Below, piece after piece: positions 1 to 8,103 of a DNA stretch of 64,000 nt; position 1 is the first letter of the stretch, and every line of letters starts with the position of its first letter. The notes beneath the pieces are model-generated. The model did no database searches. It was not told the origin of the DNA and saw only the letters and a program-made list of their open reading frames with translations. The stretch is taken from contig JABJGO010000049.1 of the NCBI GenBank assembly GCA_018662225.1, forward strand, positions 1 through 64,000. The letters are read 5' to 3'. The DNA comes from Rhodospirillales bacterium. GTDB taxonomy: Bacteria > Pseudomonadota > Alphaproteobacteria > Rhodospirillales > Casp-alpha2. The translations under genes were made by a program, and so were the position numbers.

Positions 1-2
1 GC

Positions 3-134
3 ACTGATCTCTCCGTGTTCTCACAGGTCGAACTCAATAAGGTTGCCCGTGAATTGAATGAGAGACCTCGAAAGACCTTGCAATATGAAACGCCAGCAGA
101 GAGATTTAACCAATGTGTTGCAGCGATCAATTGA
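3..134 (+). CDS. IS30-family transposase, C-terminal end (clipped by window edge)
   Basis: Only the last 43 codons lie in the window. Frame 3 reads a basic tail with [12 protein letters not shown], then ETPAERFN, ending in TGA at 132-134. IS30-family DDE transposases close with exactly this block (the LN-RPRK-L and ETPAERF region after the last catalytic Glu), so the assignment is good despite the short length. The catalytic residues would lie upstream of the window, so I cannot say whether the copy is intact. It sits just inside the tRNA-Arg fragment at 297-341, which fits an insertion sequence in the flank of an integrated element. No IS30 terminal repeat could be identified with confidence in the bases after the stop. 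Confidence 0.75.
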   Translation, partial: TDLSVFSQVELNKVARELNERPRKTLQYETPAERFNQCVAAIN

Positions 135-296
135 ATCCGCAGGTCGTAAGCAGATGTCCCGAAAACCGCACTGTGCCCAAAACGTGCCACGCTTACTCCG
201 GGTTAGCTGATTTTAGGTGGTCTTGTGGGCCAAAACGTCGCGACAACGCTCGAACAAGTTATTGATATTACTCTATTTTATTTTCTATAATGTGAT

Positions 297-341
297 CTCC
301 GAAGGCAGAGGTCACACGTTCGAATCGTGTCGGGTGCACCA
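297..341 (+). pseudogene. 3' fragment of tRNA-Arg(CCG), probable attachment site
   Basis: The 45 bases run from an anticodon loop CTCCGAA (297-303, anticodon CCG) through a T arm ACACG-TTCGAAT-CGTGT to an acceptor 3' strand CGGGTGC plus ACCA. The 5' half is missing: the bases before the loop do not pair with the 3' anticodon strand GGCAG, and no GCACCCG occurs upstream. A tRNA 3' end that begins in the anticodon loop is the classic duplicated att site left by tyrosine integrases. The orientation implies that the element lies to the left and the original chromosome resumes to the right. The intact tRNA gene should lie at the far end of that element. Confidence 0.75.
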
Positions 342-375
342 CTTCTCTGAAAATTGCTTGGAATTGCGAACCTGC

Positions 376-903
376 TCAGGCCGTCATCAATTTCAAATAC
401 GTGAACTTGCCGGGTTCTACATCTTCCCATAATTCCGGATGGACCGTTAGTTTGGCCAGCGAGCCGGGCGCGAAATTGGTTGCTGTTTCGCGGAACGCAT
501 TACCTGCCTGATTTTCGCTGAGCCCCATGGCCAGCATCTGCAGGCCTGGATTATGTCCAATAACCATGATGGCGTTGTGGGCTTGTGTGTATTCGGCGAT
601 GGCGGCGCGAATTTCCTCCGGGTGGGCTTCGTATATACGGTCCAGATACTCGACCGGAATGGGCTCATCCCAGGCGCTCATGATCTGATCCAGCGTTTCA
701 CGGGTTCGCGTTGCTGTGGAGCATAGAATGATATCGGGGTGAATGTCGTCTTCGCGAATATTGCTGATGATCTTTTGGCAGGTTTGAATGCCCCGGTCAT
801 TCAGGTGGCGGTCCATGTCTGTTTTACCAGCCGGTGGCGCCCCGGCATCCGCATGCCGTAACAAATAAAGTGAATTCAAAGCAGTACCCCGATTGCAAGC
901 CAT
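376..903 (-). CDS. SixA-type histidine phosphatase (phosphoglycerate mutase superfamily)
   Basis: A 175-residue small histidine phosphatase. The catalytic motif LLRHADAG places Arg16 and His17 near the N-terminus; a second conserved His lies in VIGHNPGL (about residue 117), and CSTATRTRET supplies the conserved Ser/Arg of the phosphate pocket. Length and the LRHA-A-G form match SixA, known in Escherichia coli for acting on histidine phosphotransfer proteins such as ArcB and components of the nitrogen PTS. In alphaproteobacteria the substrate is usually unknown. It stands alone on the minus strand between the tRNA fragment and tRNA-Arg(CCT). The ATG at 903 is the first in frame; a TTG ten codons further in is possible. 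Confidence 0.85.
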   Translation of the reverse strand: MACNRGTALNSLYLLRHADAGAPPAGKTDMDRHLNDRGIQTCQKIISNIREDDIHPDIILCSTATRTRETLDQIMSAWDEPIPVEYLDRIYEAHPEEIRAAIAEYTQAHNAIMVIGHNPGLQMLAMGLSENQAGNAFRETATNFAPGSLAKLTVHPELWEDVEPGKFTYLKLMTA

Positions 904-1026
904 TGTTATGGGCCAAGCCTATCTGGCTGCATGGGTTGCCACAATATAATTTAGCCTGGTTTCGCATAATGGTGGAATTTCGGTGGAGCCCCTGCGGCGT
1001 CCTATGCTATAGCAACGCATCAAGAT

Positions 1027-1103
1027 GCGCCCGTAGCTCAGTCGGATAGAGCACAGGATTCCTAATCCTGGGGTCAGAGGTTCAAATCCTCTCGGGCGCA
1101 CCA
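1027..1103 (+). tRNA. tRNA-Arg(CCT)
   Basis: This is a complete 77-base cloverleaf. The acceptor strands GCGCCCG and CGGGCGC pair perfectly and ACCA is encoded. The D arm is GCTCAGTCGGATAGAGC. The anticodon arm CAGGA-TTCCTAA-TCCTG gives anticodon CCT (decodes AGG), and the T arm is AGAGG-TTCAAAT-CCTCT. It differs from the tRNA-Arg(CCG) fragment at 297-341, so it is not that fragment's intact partner. No T-tract terminator is obvious in the following 60 bases. Confidence 0.97.
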
Positions 1104-1170
1104 ATCTTTTCAAAATTATTTCAGGCCCTCGGGGTGCGGCTGTAACCATCCAACTGAATCGGATTGGGCG

Positions 1171-1785
1171 TTAACCGGCGATAACTTCCCACTCACCGCT
1201 TGTCTCATATGCCCTGAGTTCGCCTCTCTCCAGATCGAACAGCCAGCCGTGTAGCGTCAACTCTCCGGCCTCAACCCTTGTTTTCACCCAAGGGAAGGAT
1301 AGAAGATTATCGAGCGAGATATTTACGGCTTTATGCTCTACATGCCTGAGTTGATCGTCACTCTCGATCTTTTCATCGGTTGCCTGCCTGACAATCGACA
1401 TCCAGCCGTCGATGAATTCACGACTGTTGTCGTCTTTACCGCCCTCGCACAGGCGACGAATACCTCCGCAGTGGGTGTGCCCCAAAATAACAATGTGCTT
1501 AATATTCAGATCGCGTACCGCAAATTCGATTGCGGCACTTGTGCCGTGATAAGTGTTGTCCGGCTCATACGGGGGCACCAGATTGGCAACGTTGCGAACG
1601 ATGAACAGTTCACCAGGATTAGCGCTGGCAATGATGGAAGGATTCACCCTGCTATCAGAACAGGCGATGACCATCACCTCAGGGCTTTGGCCCTCCGATA
1701 CAAGGTTCCGATAAAATTCTGGCTGCTTCTCAAAATACGTTGTTCGGAACGACTTGAAGCCGTCAATTAGGCGATTGATCGTCAT
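1171..1785 (-). CDS. Beta-class carbonic anhydrase
   Basis: A 204-residue enzyme interconverting CO2 and bicarbonate in the cytoplasm. The zinc ligands of the beta class are visible: Cys42 with the Asp44-Arg46 dyad in ACSDSRV, and His103 with Cys106 in GHTHCGG. Length (about 200 residues) and the GELFIVRNVAN and GTSAAIEFAV segments are typical of bacterial CynT/Can proteins. AGAGAGCA precedes the ATG at 1785. No cyanase or SulP bicarbonate transporter is next to it, so a general role in CO2/bicarbonate supply is more likely than cyanate use. It is followed on the same strand by universal stress and Bax-inhibitor-like genes but with its own spacing. Confidence 0.93.
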   Translation of the reverse strand: MTINRLIDGFKSFRTTYFEKQPEFYRNLVSEGQSPEVMVIACSDSRVNPSIIASANPGELFIVRNVANLVPPYEPDNTYHGTSAAIEFAVRDLNIKHIVILGHTHCGGIRRLCEGGKDDNSREFIDGWMSIVRQATDEKIESDDQLRHVEHKAVNISLDNLLSFPWVKTRVEAGELTLHGWLFDLERGELRAYETSGEWEVIAG

Positions 1786-1844
1786 TGTGCTCTCTTAATA
1801 AGGCAAGGTGAACCAGGTAGTAGGCCGTATAGCATATGCTATTT

Positions 1845-2897
1845 TTATCCAACAGCCCGCATTCTCTCACGGTTTTCTACCGTAACTGGCGCGACAAAAC
1901 CCTGTGGCTTGATGGCAAATACAGAACAACTAAGCTGGCCTAAAATGGCTTCGGCGGTGTTCCCGGCGAATACCCCGGGAAGATAGGTCCGGGCTTCCGC
2001 ACCCATGATGATCAGGTCCGCGTCAATTTGTTCGGCGAATGCAGAAATTTGTTTACGAGGGGATCCAATTAGTAATTGTGATTTCAGGTTATCATTCTTT
2101 GGGCCGCCCGATTTGGGTTGATGAATCGTCTTGTCCATAAGCTCCCGCACGCTTCTTCTGTGTTGTTGTACGATGTTTTCTGCAAAGTTATCGAGTGGCT
2201 CATTTGTCGTTGATTCGATATCCATTTTCAGATTGATCTCGCCAATAGACGAATGTGGGTTAGAAGCTTCATACCGGACCGCGGATTGGCCAAAAAGTTC
2301 CAATACGTGCACCACATGCAGCACGCTTGAATCGGATGAAGCGAGAGACCCGGCCACTTCGAGGATTTGGGTATTGAGCCGCCGCTTCGCCTTTAATTCT
2401 TCTGGTGAATAAAATTCCCCCACATCCACAGCGGCCATAATTTGGTAGTGCGTTCTCGGTTTATTGGCATTGACCAGCCACACGGGGCAAGGGCATTTGC
2501 GCAACAAATCTATGTCGCTGTTGCCAAACACCCGTGCGTAAAGACCCGCAGTTTGAGCAGTTTTGATGACCAGGTCATGCCCGTTATTAAGAACCTCTCT
2601 GACAATTTCCAGGAATGGTTTGCCGATAAGGATCTTGATGTCAATTTCGATCTCGTCACGCCAGGGAAGAAAGAGCTCTTCCAGGTCGCGTTGGTGTTTT
2701 GTTATCGTATTCAGATGTATGCCGTCTTGCCCCAGGAGGTGATTAGGGGAGTTGACCACAGGCGGTATTTTTTCAATCACCTTGATAATCGTGAGTTGGC
2801 ACTGATTGTTTCTTGCCAGCGCTGCCGCTCGTTCCAGTGCCACATCGAGAAGGCCATCATCCGGCATGACGCAAAGAATTTTTTTAAATCGTTGCAT
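1845..2897 (-). CDS. Tandem-domain universal stress protein (UspA family)
   Basis: A 350-residue cytoplasmic protein with two Usp folds in tandem: roughly residues 1-145 (start KKILCVMPDDGLLDVALERAA) and 150-335. The second domain ends with MGAEARTYLPGVFAGNTAEAI, a version of the nucleotide-binding G-2X-G-9X-G-N/S loop with one Gly replaced, so ATP binding is uncertain. Tandem Usps of this length resemble UspE, which supports survival under stress and cell-cell interaction in enterobacteria. GGAG lies eight bases before the ATG at 2897. The next gene upstream on the same strand is the Bax-inhibitor-like gene, only 14 bases away, so the two are probably co-transcribed. Confidence 0.9.
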   Translation of the reverse strand: MQRFKKILCVMPDDGLLDVALERAAALARNNQCQLTIIKVIEKIPPVVNSPNHLLGQDGIHLNTITKHQRDLEELFLPWRDEIEIDIKILIGKPFLEIVREVLNNGHDLVIKTAQTAGLYARVFGNSDIDLLRKCPCPVWLVNANKPRTHYQIMAAVDVGEFYSPEELKAKRRLNTQILEVAGSLASSDSSVLHVVHVLELFGQSAVRYEASNPHSSIGEINLKMDIESTTNEPLDNFAENIVQQHRRSVRELMDKTIHQPKSGGPKNDNLKSQLLIGSPRKQISAFAEQIDADLIIMGAEARTYLPGVFAGNTAEAILGQLSCSVFAIKPQGFVAPVTVENRERMRAVG

Positions 2898-2911
2898 TCT
2901 ACGATCTCCTA

Positions 2912-3637
2912 TTACCGACGTTGGCCAAACAGGCGAAGTAATATCAAAAACAAATTGATGAAGTCGAGATAGAGGGTTAGCGCCCCCATCACGGATTTCT
3001 TGGTTGCGGTCTCAGCATCATCTGCCATTTGATATAGATTCTTGATCTTCTGGGTGTCGTAGGCTGTCAGCCCCACAAATACCAAGACACCGAGCACCGA
3101 AATCACAAAATGCATCACGGTGCTTTGCAGGAACATATTGACCACGCTGGCTATGATGATGCCGATCAGCCCCATGAACATGAATGAACCGAGTCCGGTC
3201 AGGTCACGCTTTGTGGTGTACCCGTAGAGGCTCATCGCAGCGAAAGTACCTGAGGTGATGAAGAATACTCGGGTGATCGAGGCGCCGGTGTAGGTGATGA
3301 AAATTGAAGCCAGTGAAAGCCCCATGACGGCCGAGAATGCCCAAAACACTGTTTGAGCGACAGATGCGCTCATACGGTTGATGCCGAATGTCAGCGCCAG
3401 GACAAAAGCCAACGGTGAGAGCATCACAATCCAGACCAATCCTGTTCCAAAGATCATTTGCATTGCTGTCTCAGACGTAGAAACCGCAAAGGCCATGGCA
3501 CCGGTAACGGCCAGTCCACCTGACATGTAGTTGTAGATGCGCAGCATGTAGTCACGCAGGCCGGCATCAACGTCCGAAACGCCCGAGGCGGATGTCGCTC
3601 GCTGTGTATTCAGTGCTATCTGATGATCATGTTTCAA
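2912..3637 (-). CDS. Bax inhibitor-1/YccA-family membrane protein
   Basis: A 241-residue integral membrane protein with about seven hydrophobic segments. The family signature is seen in FVGLTAYDTQKIKNLY and the closing stretch LTLYLDFINLFLILLRLFG. Members related to E. coli YccA and YbhL interact with the FtsH protease or act as pH-sensitive ion leaks; the exact role here is unknown. The first codon is TTG (complement of 3635-3637), with GAGG about ten bases upstream. No in-frame ATG is available before the first membrane segment except one about 30 residues in, so the TTG is preferred. It heads a probable two-gene unit with the universal stress protein. Confidence 0.88.
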   Translation of the reverse strand: MKHDHQIALNTQRATSASGVSDVDAGLRDYMLRIYNYMSGGLAVTGAMAFAVSTSETAMQMIFGTGLVWIVMLSPLAFVLALTFGINRMSASVAQTVFWAFSAVMGLSLASIFITYTGASITRVFFITSGTFAAMSLYGYTTKRDLTGLGSFMFMGLIGIIIASVVNMFLQSTVMHFVISVLGVLVFVGLTAYDTQKIKNLYQMADDAETATKKSVMGALTLYLDFINLFLILLRLFGQRR

Positions 3638-3787
3638 CGTTCTGATGCCTCTTACCTACCAATGTTTACTCAATGCCCTGAGCCGATATCGGCGCTTTAT
3701 GGCTGCCCAACGATCGGCTCTGTGAAACTTCGAGCTTCCTAAGGGCGTAAAATTACTTATAATGACATTCAGAACAAGTCGTATTAA

Positions 3788-3813
3788 ATCGATAATTAAA
3801 TCGTATAAACCGA
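3788..3813. promoter_or_regulatory. Possible autoregulatory operator before nhaR
   Basis: The AT-rich leader of nhaR carries ATCGATA at 3788-3794 and the related ATCGTATA just after it. The same ATCGATA core recurs three times between nhaR and nhaA. LysR-type regulators usually bind and repress at their own promoter, so this may be the autoregulatory site. The inference rests on sequence recurrence only. Confidence 0.35.
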
Positions 3814-3825
3814 AGTAAAAATTAC

Positions 3826-4743
3826 ATGGCACATATCAATTTCAAGCATTTGCGTTACTTCTGGGCGGTTGCAAAGAAGGGAGGTGTCGCGGAAGCCGGA
3901 AAATTTTTGAACGTAACGCCACAAACGATCAGTGGTCAGCTAAAGCTACTGGAGCAAGATTTAGGCGTAAGCCTTTTCAAGAAATCCGGGCGGAACCTGG
4001 TGCTCACGGTTGTTGGGCAAAAAACACTGGGTTACGCAGACAAGGTCTTTCAGCTTGAAGCAGAACTGGAAATGGTGCTTTCCGGCCCTGCGGGTGATCC
4101 GAATTCTGTATTCAAAGTCGGTATTGTGGACGCCATTCCAAAACTGATCGCCTACCAGATGCTGGAACCTGTCCTCACATCCACCGGGCCACAGAGGTTG
4201 GTCTGTCAGGAGGGGGATCTCGACACCTTGCTGGTGGATCTCGCTTTGCACAAACTGGACCTGGTGTTAACTGATTGCCCTGTACCGCCGACAATCCATC
4301 TCGATCTCTTTAGCCATTTGCTTGGTGAATGCGGAACGGTTTTCTTTGGTGTTAAGGAACTGGCAGATCAATTTCAAAAGCATTTCCCTGAGTCACTGAT
4401 CGGTGCGCCGATTCTCATGCAAACAAAGGGGTCCGCATTGCATAGCGATTTGCGACGATGGTTCCACATCCACAATATAGCCCCACAGATCAAGGCCGAA
4501 GTCGAAGACAGTGCGCTTCTGAAAGTATTCGGTGAAAAGGGTTTGGGAATTTTTAGCGCACCTGCCGTTATTGAAGACGAGATCCTTCGCCAATATGGGG
4601 TGCAGGTTGTTGGCAGAGCAGAAGACCTTCGGGTGCGGTTCTTCGCCATATCAACCGAGAACGCGCAACAGCATCCAGGCGTGGCGATGATCACGGATCA
4701 TTTCCGGTCGAAGCTTTCGCACAGCGAAAAATTCACCGCTTAG
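3826..4743 (+). CDS. nhaR: LysR-family transcriptional activator NhaR
   Basis: A 305-residue LysR-type regulator. The N-terminal winged helix-turn-helix reads INFKHLRYFWAVAKKGGVAEAG and continues through TPQTISGQLKLLEQDLGVSLF. The tryptophan-containing HLRYFW, instead of the usual LRYF-AVA, is typical of NhaR. The effector domain covers roughly residues 90-300. In E. coli NhaR activates nhaA in response to intracellular Na+. Here nhaA follows on the same strand after a 333-base leader, which supports the assignment. The ATG at 3826 has only a weak GAAGT purine tract upstream. Repeated ATCGATA-type sites before both nhaR and nhaA are candidate binding sites. Confidence 0.92.
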   Translation: MAHINFKHLRYFWAVAKKGGVAEAGKFLNVTPQTISGQLKLLEQDLGVSLFKKSGRNLVLTVVGQKTLGYADKVFQLEAELEMVLSGPAGDPNSVFKVGIVDAIPKLIAYQMLEPVLTSTGPQRLVCQEGDLDTLLVDLALHKLDLVLTDCPVPPTIHLDLFSHLLGECGTVFFGVKELADQFQKHFPESLIGAPILMQTKGSALHSDLRRWFHIHNIAPQIKAEVEDSALLKVFGEKGLGIFSAPAVIEDEILRQYGVQVVGRAEDLRVRFFAISTENAQQHPGVAMITDHFRSKLSHSEKFTA

Positions 4744-4753
4744 CATCAACTCA

Positions 4754-4832
4754 TATCGCTCGATAAACATTCAGATTTTATCGATATAAATTGCGAAAAA
4801 TGCGACTTTATTTTTACTAAAATATCGATATA
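4754..4832. promoter_or_regulatory. Putative NhaR operator: three ATCG/CGAT elements
   Basis: Three related palindromic elements precede nhaA: TATCG-CT-CGATA at 4754-4765, and two identical copies of TATCGATATA at 4779-4788 and 4823-4832. The identical copies are 44 bases apart start to start, about four helical turns, so they lie on the same face of the DNA. LysR activators commonly bind several sites spaced in this way. The AT-rich run at 4806-4840 probably contains the nhaA promoter. Confidence 0.5.
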
Positions 4833-4904
4833 TATACCGTCTTTCATTGTGGAAATTTCGATACATTCCACGTCCCTTTAGGCGGCTTCCCCCGAGCTGT
4901 CTTG

Positions 4905-4975
4905 TGGCCCCCGTCCGCGAGGGGTATGTGTTTATACATTCCTCTCGCCAATCAGACAGGACGGGGGCCATTTTT
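4905..4975 (+). promoter_or_regulatory. Structured nhaA leader with terminator-like hairpin (candidate riboswitch)
   Basis: A 12-bp perfect stem pairs TGGCCCCCGTCC (4905-4916) with GGACGGGGGCCA (4959-4970) and is followed at once by TTTTT (4971-4975), as in an intrinsic terminator. Inside it lies a second hairpin, GCGAGGGG with CCTCTCGC plus ATGTG with TACAT, closing on a TTTA loop. A competing pairing joins CTGTCT (4897-4902) with AGACAG (4954-4959). It crosses the long stem, so it would be a pseudoknot or an alternative antiterminator fold. TGGAGA (4975-4980) can also pair with TCTCCA (5027-5032). The nhaA start is at 5077. Cation-responsive riboswitches (nhaA-I/Li+, Na+) are known before nhaA genes; I cannot confirm a match. 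Confidence 0.55.
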
Positions 4976-5076
4976 GGAGAACAACGTTCCACCATGTGGT
5001 TTTCAGTAGATATCAGTCGAGTGTGCTCTCCATGCAGCAAACCAGCCAACCGATTTGAGGGATGGAGCCTCCACCC

Positions 5077-6462
5077 ATGAGCGAAGAGCCAACCTTTGAT
5101 GCCTCCGTGAAGAAAGGCGTTTATCAAGCGCGTTGGGAGGCTGGTTTCGACCGAATTCTCACCCCGTTTGATGAGTTCATCAACCGTCAGACTACCAGTG
5201 GCTTTCTGTTGATGTGCATGGCTGTCATTGCTTTGGTCCTGGCCAACGGGCCGCTGGCACCCGCATATGCTTACATCCTGCATACCTCCGTCAGCCTCGC
5301 GGTCGGTAGCTGGGTACTTGAAATGACGTTGCACCACTGGATCAATGATGGATTGATGGTCCTGTTTTTCTTTGTCGTGGGTTTGGAGTTAAAGCGTGAA
5401 CTGGTGGTCGGCGAATTGGCAACGCCGCGCCATGCCGTCTTGCCCATTGCCGCTGCAATTGGCGGTATGGTTGTGCCTGCACTGATTTATTTTGCCATCA
5501 ATCCGAACGGTGATGCCGCCGCCGGGTGGGGCATACCGATGGCGACTGATATCGCATTCGCCATCGGCATCGTTGCTCTGTTAGCGAGCCGTGTCCCCAA
5601 AGCCCTGATAACATTTCTGGTGGCACTAGCCATTGTGGATGATCTGGGTGCCGTGATGGTTATAGCTGTGTTCTATACCGATACCATCGCGCTCGTCCCT
5701 CTGATGGTTTCATTCGGTCTCTTCACCGTGTTGCTGTGTTTCAATCTGGGCGGTATCCGCAATCCTATTCCATACTTCATCGTGTCGGTCTTGATGTGGT
5801 ATGCCTTGCAGCAATCGGGCGTGCACGCGACCCTTGCGGGTATTATGGGCGCTTTGTCGGTGCCGGCGACACCCAAGTATAATCCAACGCGATTCAGCGA
5901 GTATGTTAAAAAGCTAATGGAGCGTTTCGACGCAAGCCACCAGCCTGACCGTAGCATTATGACCAACGACAGGCTTCGCGCTGTGGTGCAGGCGCTGGAG
6001 AACTCGGTCCATAAAGTTGAGGCCCCGTTGCAACGGCTGGAACATGTCTGGCATATGCCAGTGGCCTATCTGGTGATCCCTATATTCGCGTTAGCCAACG
6101 CCGGGATTCCCATAGAAATCGGCTCGCTAAGTGAAACCTTCAGCCACCCTGTATTGCTCGGTGTTTCGTTCGGACTGGTGTTGGGGAAGTTTGTTGGCAT
6201 CACAGGTGCTAGCTGGCTGGTCCTGAAACTTGGTGTGGCCGTGCTACCAAAAGACACCCGGTTCACCCAGATTGCGGGTGTTTCCCTACTGGCCGGAATC
6301 GGATTTACAATGTCGATATTTGTCGCCCAGCTCGGCTTTGGCGAAAGTGAGGAGCTGTTGCTCATGGCAAAAACAGGTATCCTCGCCGCTTCATTGTTCG
6401 CCGGTGTTGCCGGGTTCTTGTGGCTCTATCTGGTTAGCCGACCTGCTGAGGCCGAAGCATAA
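5077..6462 (+). CDS. nhaA: Na+/H+ antiporter NhaA
   Basis: A 461-residue inner-membrane antiporter that exports Na+ or Li+ in exchange for protons. It has about twelve hydrophobic segments, ATDIAFAIG, the ion-binding Asp-Asp pair in AIVDDLGAVMVIAVFYT, and the conserved Lys in LGKFVGI. It is longer than the 388-residue E. coli protein because of an N-terminal extension and a hydrophilic insert of about 45 residues around ERFDASHQPDRS, as in other alphaproteobacterial NhaA proteins. I chose ATG 5077: GGAG at 5064-5067 is nine bases upstream, whereas the in-frame ATG at 5062 has its purines touching the start codon. Regulation is probably by NhaR plus the structured leader. Confidence 0.95.
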   Translation: MSEEPTFDASVKKGVYQARWEAGFDRILTPFDEFINRQTTSGFLLMCMAVIALVLANGPLAPAYAYILHTSVSLAVGSWVLEMTLHHWINDGLMVLFFFVVGLELKRELVVGELATPRHAVLPIAAAIGGMVVPALIYFAINPNGDAAAGWGIPMATDIAFAIGIVALLASRVPKALITFLVALAIVDDLGAVMVIAVFYTDTIALVPLMVSFGLFTVLLCFNLGGIRNPIPYFIVSVLMWYALQQSGVHATLAGIMGALSVPATPKYNPTRFSEYVKKLMERFDASHQPDRSIMTNDRLRAVVQALENSVHKVEAPLQRLEHVWHMPVAYLVIPIFALANAGIPIEIGSLSETFSHPVLLGVSFGLVLGKFVGITGASWLVLKLGVAVLPKDTRFTQIAGVSLLAGIGFTMSIFVAQLGFGESEELLLMAKTGILAASLFAGVAGFLWLYLVSRPAEAEA

Positions 6463-6506
6463 GCGGCCATAGCTTTCTTTCCCATTACTGACCCCGATCG
6501 CGGGTA

Positions 6507-7034
6507 CTATTCAAACAGGCTCGTCGTCGGAATCGAATAGTTGATCATCACGGTTTCTGAACCTGGGTTATTATCGCTGAGGCTGGCGTTGGAATAGTGT
6601 GACACCGACAGGCCCAATCGGGAGCGGTCGTCAAACCGGTAGGCCAGCTCAATCTGAGACCGGAATTCAATTTCATGGCCCAGGTCCTTTTTGGAACTGC
6701 TACCCTCATGATAGTAATGTGGTGCAAAGCTTGGTGTCAGAACCCAGCGATTACCGAAATACAGATCCATCAACACACCGGCACCTACAAAGACACTACC
6801 GTTTGTCGTGCCTGAAATAGCCACAAATGGTTTCAGTTCCCAGATTTTGTGATCAGAACGGTACTCCAGTCGGAGTTCAGCGCTATCATCGGTCTGCCTG
6901 TTAAAGTCGTAGTAGCCGATACCGCCTGTGATAAACGCCGGATCATCAGCCGCAGCCGGTGATGCCGCGAACACACCACAAACAAGTGCAGCAACGGCAA
7001 GACCCTTGCTCAGCTTTTCAAATACGCTCTGCAC
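6507..7034 (-). CDS. pagL: PagL-type lipid A 3-O-deacylase
   Basis: A 175-residue outer-membrane beta-barrel enzyme that removes the 3-O acyl chain of lipid A. The catalytic His and Ser are in SVSHYSNASLS and the conserved acidic residue follows in NPGSE; HEIEFRSQIELAYRFDD is the strand before them. A signal peptide (KLSKGLAVAALVCGVFAA, cleavage after SPAAA) starts the protein. GTG at 7034 is preferred because AGGAG (complement of 7041-7045) is six bases upstream and places the signal peptide at the N-terminus. A longer in-frame version to 7130 would put 32 non-signal residues in front. It converges with nhaA. It fits the lipid A genes near 41-44 kb. Confidence 0.85.
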   Translation of the reverse strand: MQSVFEKLSKGLAVAALVCGVFAASPAAADDPAFITGGIGYYDFNRQTDDSAELRLEYRSDHKIWELKPFVAISGTTNGSVFVGAGVLMDLYFGNRWVLTPSFAPHYYHEGSSSKKDLGHEIEFRSQIELAYRFDDRSRLGLSVSHYSNASLSDNNPGSETVMINYSIPTTSLFE

Positions 7035-7131
7035 TCTGCTCTCCTCGACTTGGCGGTTTAACTCGTTGGGGCGCATTCTAGTAGAATCAGCGATAGATGC
7101 AATAGGCGGATGGATCACCAGCATTGCCACC

Positions 7132-8088
7132 CTATTGATTTATTTGGCGCATCTGATCTGTGGCTTTTACCAGGGCCTTTCGAATGCCGGGCTCGAACGC
7201 TGAATGACCTGCGTCGTTCACCATGACCAGTTCCGATCCCGGCCAGGCGCGGGACAGGCTGTCGGCGGTCCACGGTGGGCAGATCACATCATAACGCCCC
7301 TGCACCATCACGCAGGGCAGATGAGCGATCTTGGCTACATTGTCCAGAATGTAGCGAGGGGCTAAGAACATATCATTGACGAAATAGTGCGCTTCGATGC
7401 GCGACAAGGATAGCGATCCACCCGTGTCACTGTTACCCGATGGTATCAGGCGGGCGCAGGCGGATTCAAAATTGCTCCACGCATCCGCGGCCGGTTGGTG
7501 AATGGTCGGGTCCGGATCGATCAGGCGCTTGTGGTAATTGCCCATGATGTCGTCCCGTTCACCCGAGGGCAGGGCCTCTACAAATTTACGTTTTGCATTC
7601 GGGAAAAAGCGCCCCATGTCTTCCACAAACCATCGCAGTTCTTCTCGTTCGCCCAAAAACACGCCCCGAATAACGAACCCTGTGCAGCGGTCTGAGTGGG
7701 CAATGCCATAAGCCACGGCCAGTAACGATCCCCATGATCCACCAAACACCAGCCAGTCGTTGATGTTCAGGTGGCTGCGGATGGCTTCCATATCGGCGAT
7801 GACGTGCTGGGTGGTGTTGGCTTCAATCCCCGCCGTTGGTTTGGATAGCCCACAACCGCGTTGATCAAACAACACAATGCGCCAATGGCCGGGGTCGAAT
7901 AACCGGCGATGTGATGGGGCGCAACCGGCCCCCGGACCACCGTGCAGAAATACCACAGCAGGACCGTCTGGGTTGCCGCATTCTTCCCAGTAAAGCGTAT
8001 GGCCATCTCCCACATCCAGATTGCCCCGGTTGAAGGGTTCAATCAGCGGGTAAAGTTCGCCGGTGCTCGTCCGTACATCATCAGCCAT
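7132..8088 (-). CDS. pip: Proline iminopeptidase (alpha/beta hydrolase, S33)
   Basis: A 318-residue cytoplasmic aminopeptidase that releases N-terminal proline from peptides. The oxyanion-hole motif FLHGGPGAGC lies at about residues 48-56 and the nucleophile Ser118 is in FGGSWGS. The acid is in GRYDVICPP and the His in NDAGHSAFEPG. FDQRGCGLSKP is diagnostic of the proline iminopeptidase group, and the length is typical. GGAA lies before the ATG at 8088. It follows the Nudix gene on the same strand with a 15-base gap, so the two may be co-transcribed. Confidence 0.93.
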   Translation of the reverse strand: MADDVRTSTGELYPLIEPFNRGNLDVGDGHTLYWEECGNPDGPAVVFLHGGPGAGCAPSHRRLFDPGHWRIVLFDQRGCGLSKPTAGIEANTTQHVIADMEAIRSHLNINDWLVFGGSWGSLLAVAYGIAHSDRCTGFVIRGVFLGEREELRWFVEDMGRFFPNAKRKFVEALPSGERDDIMGNYHKRLIDPDPTIHQPAADAWSNFESACARLIPSGNSDTGGSLSLSRIEAHYFVNDMFLAPRYILDNVAKIAHLPCVMVQGRYDVICPPWTADSLSRAWPGSELVMVNDAGHSAFEPGIRKALVKATDQMRQINQ

Positions 8089-8103
8089 TTGAATTCCTTA
8101 ATC

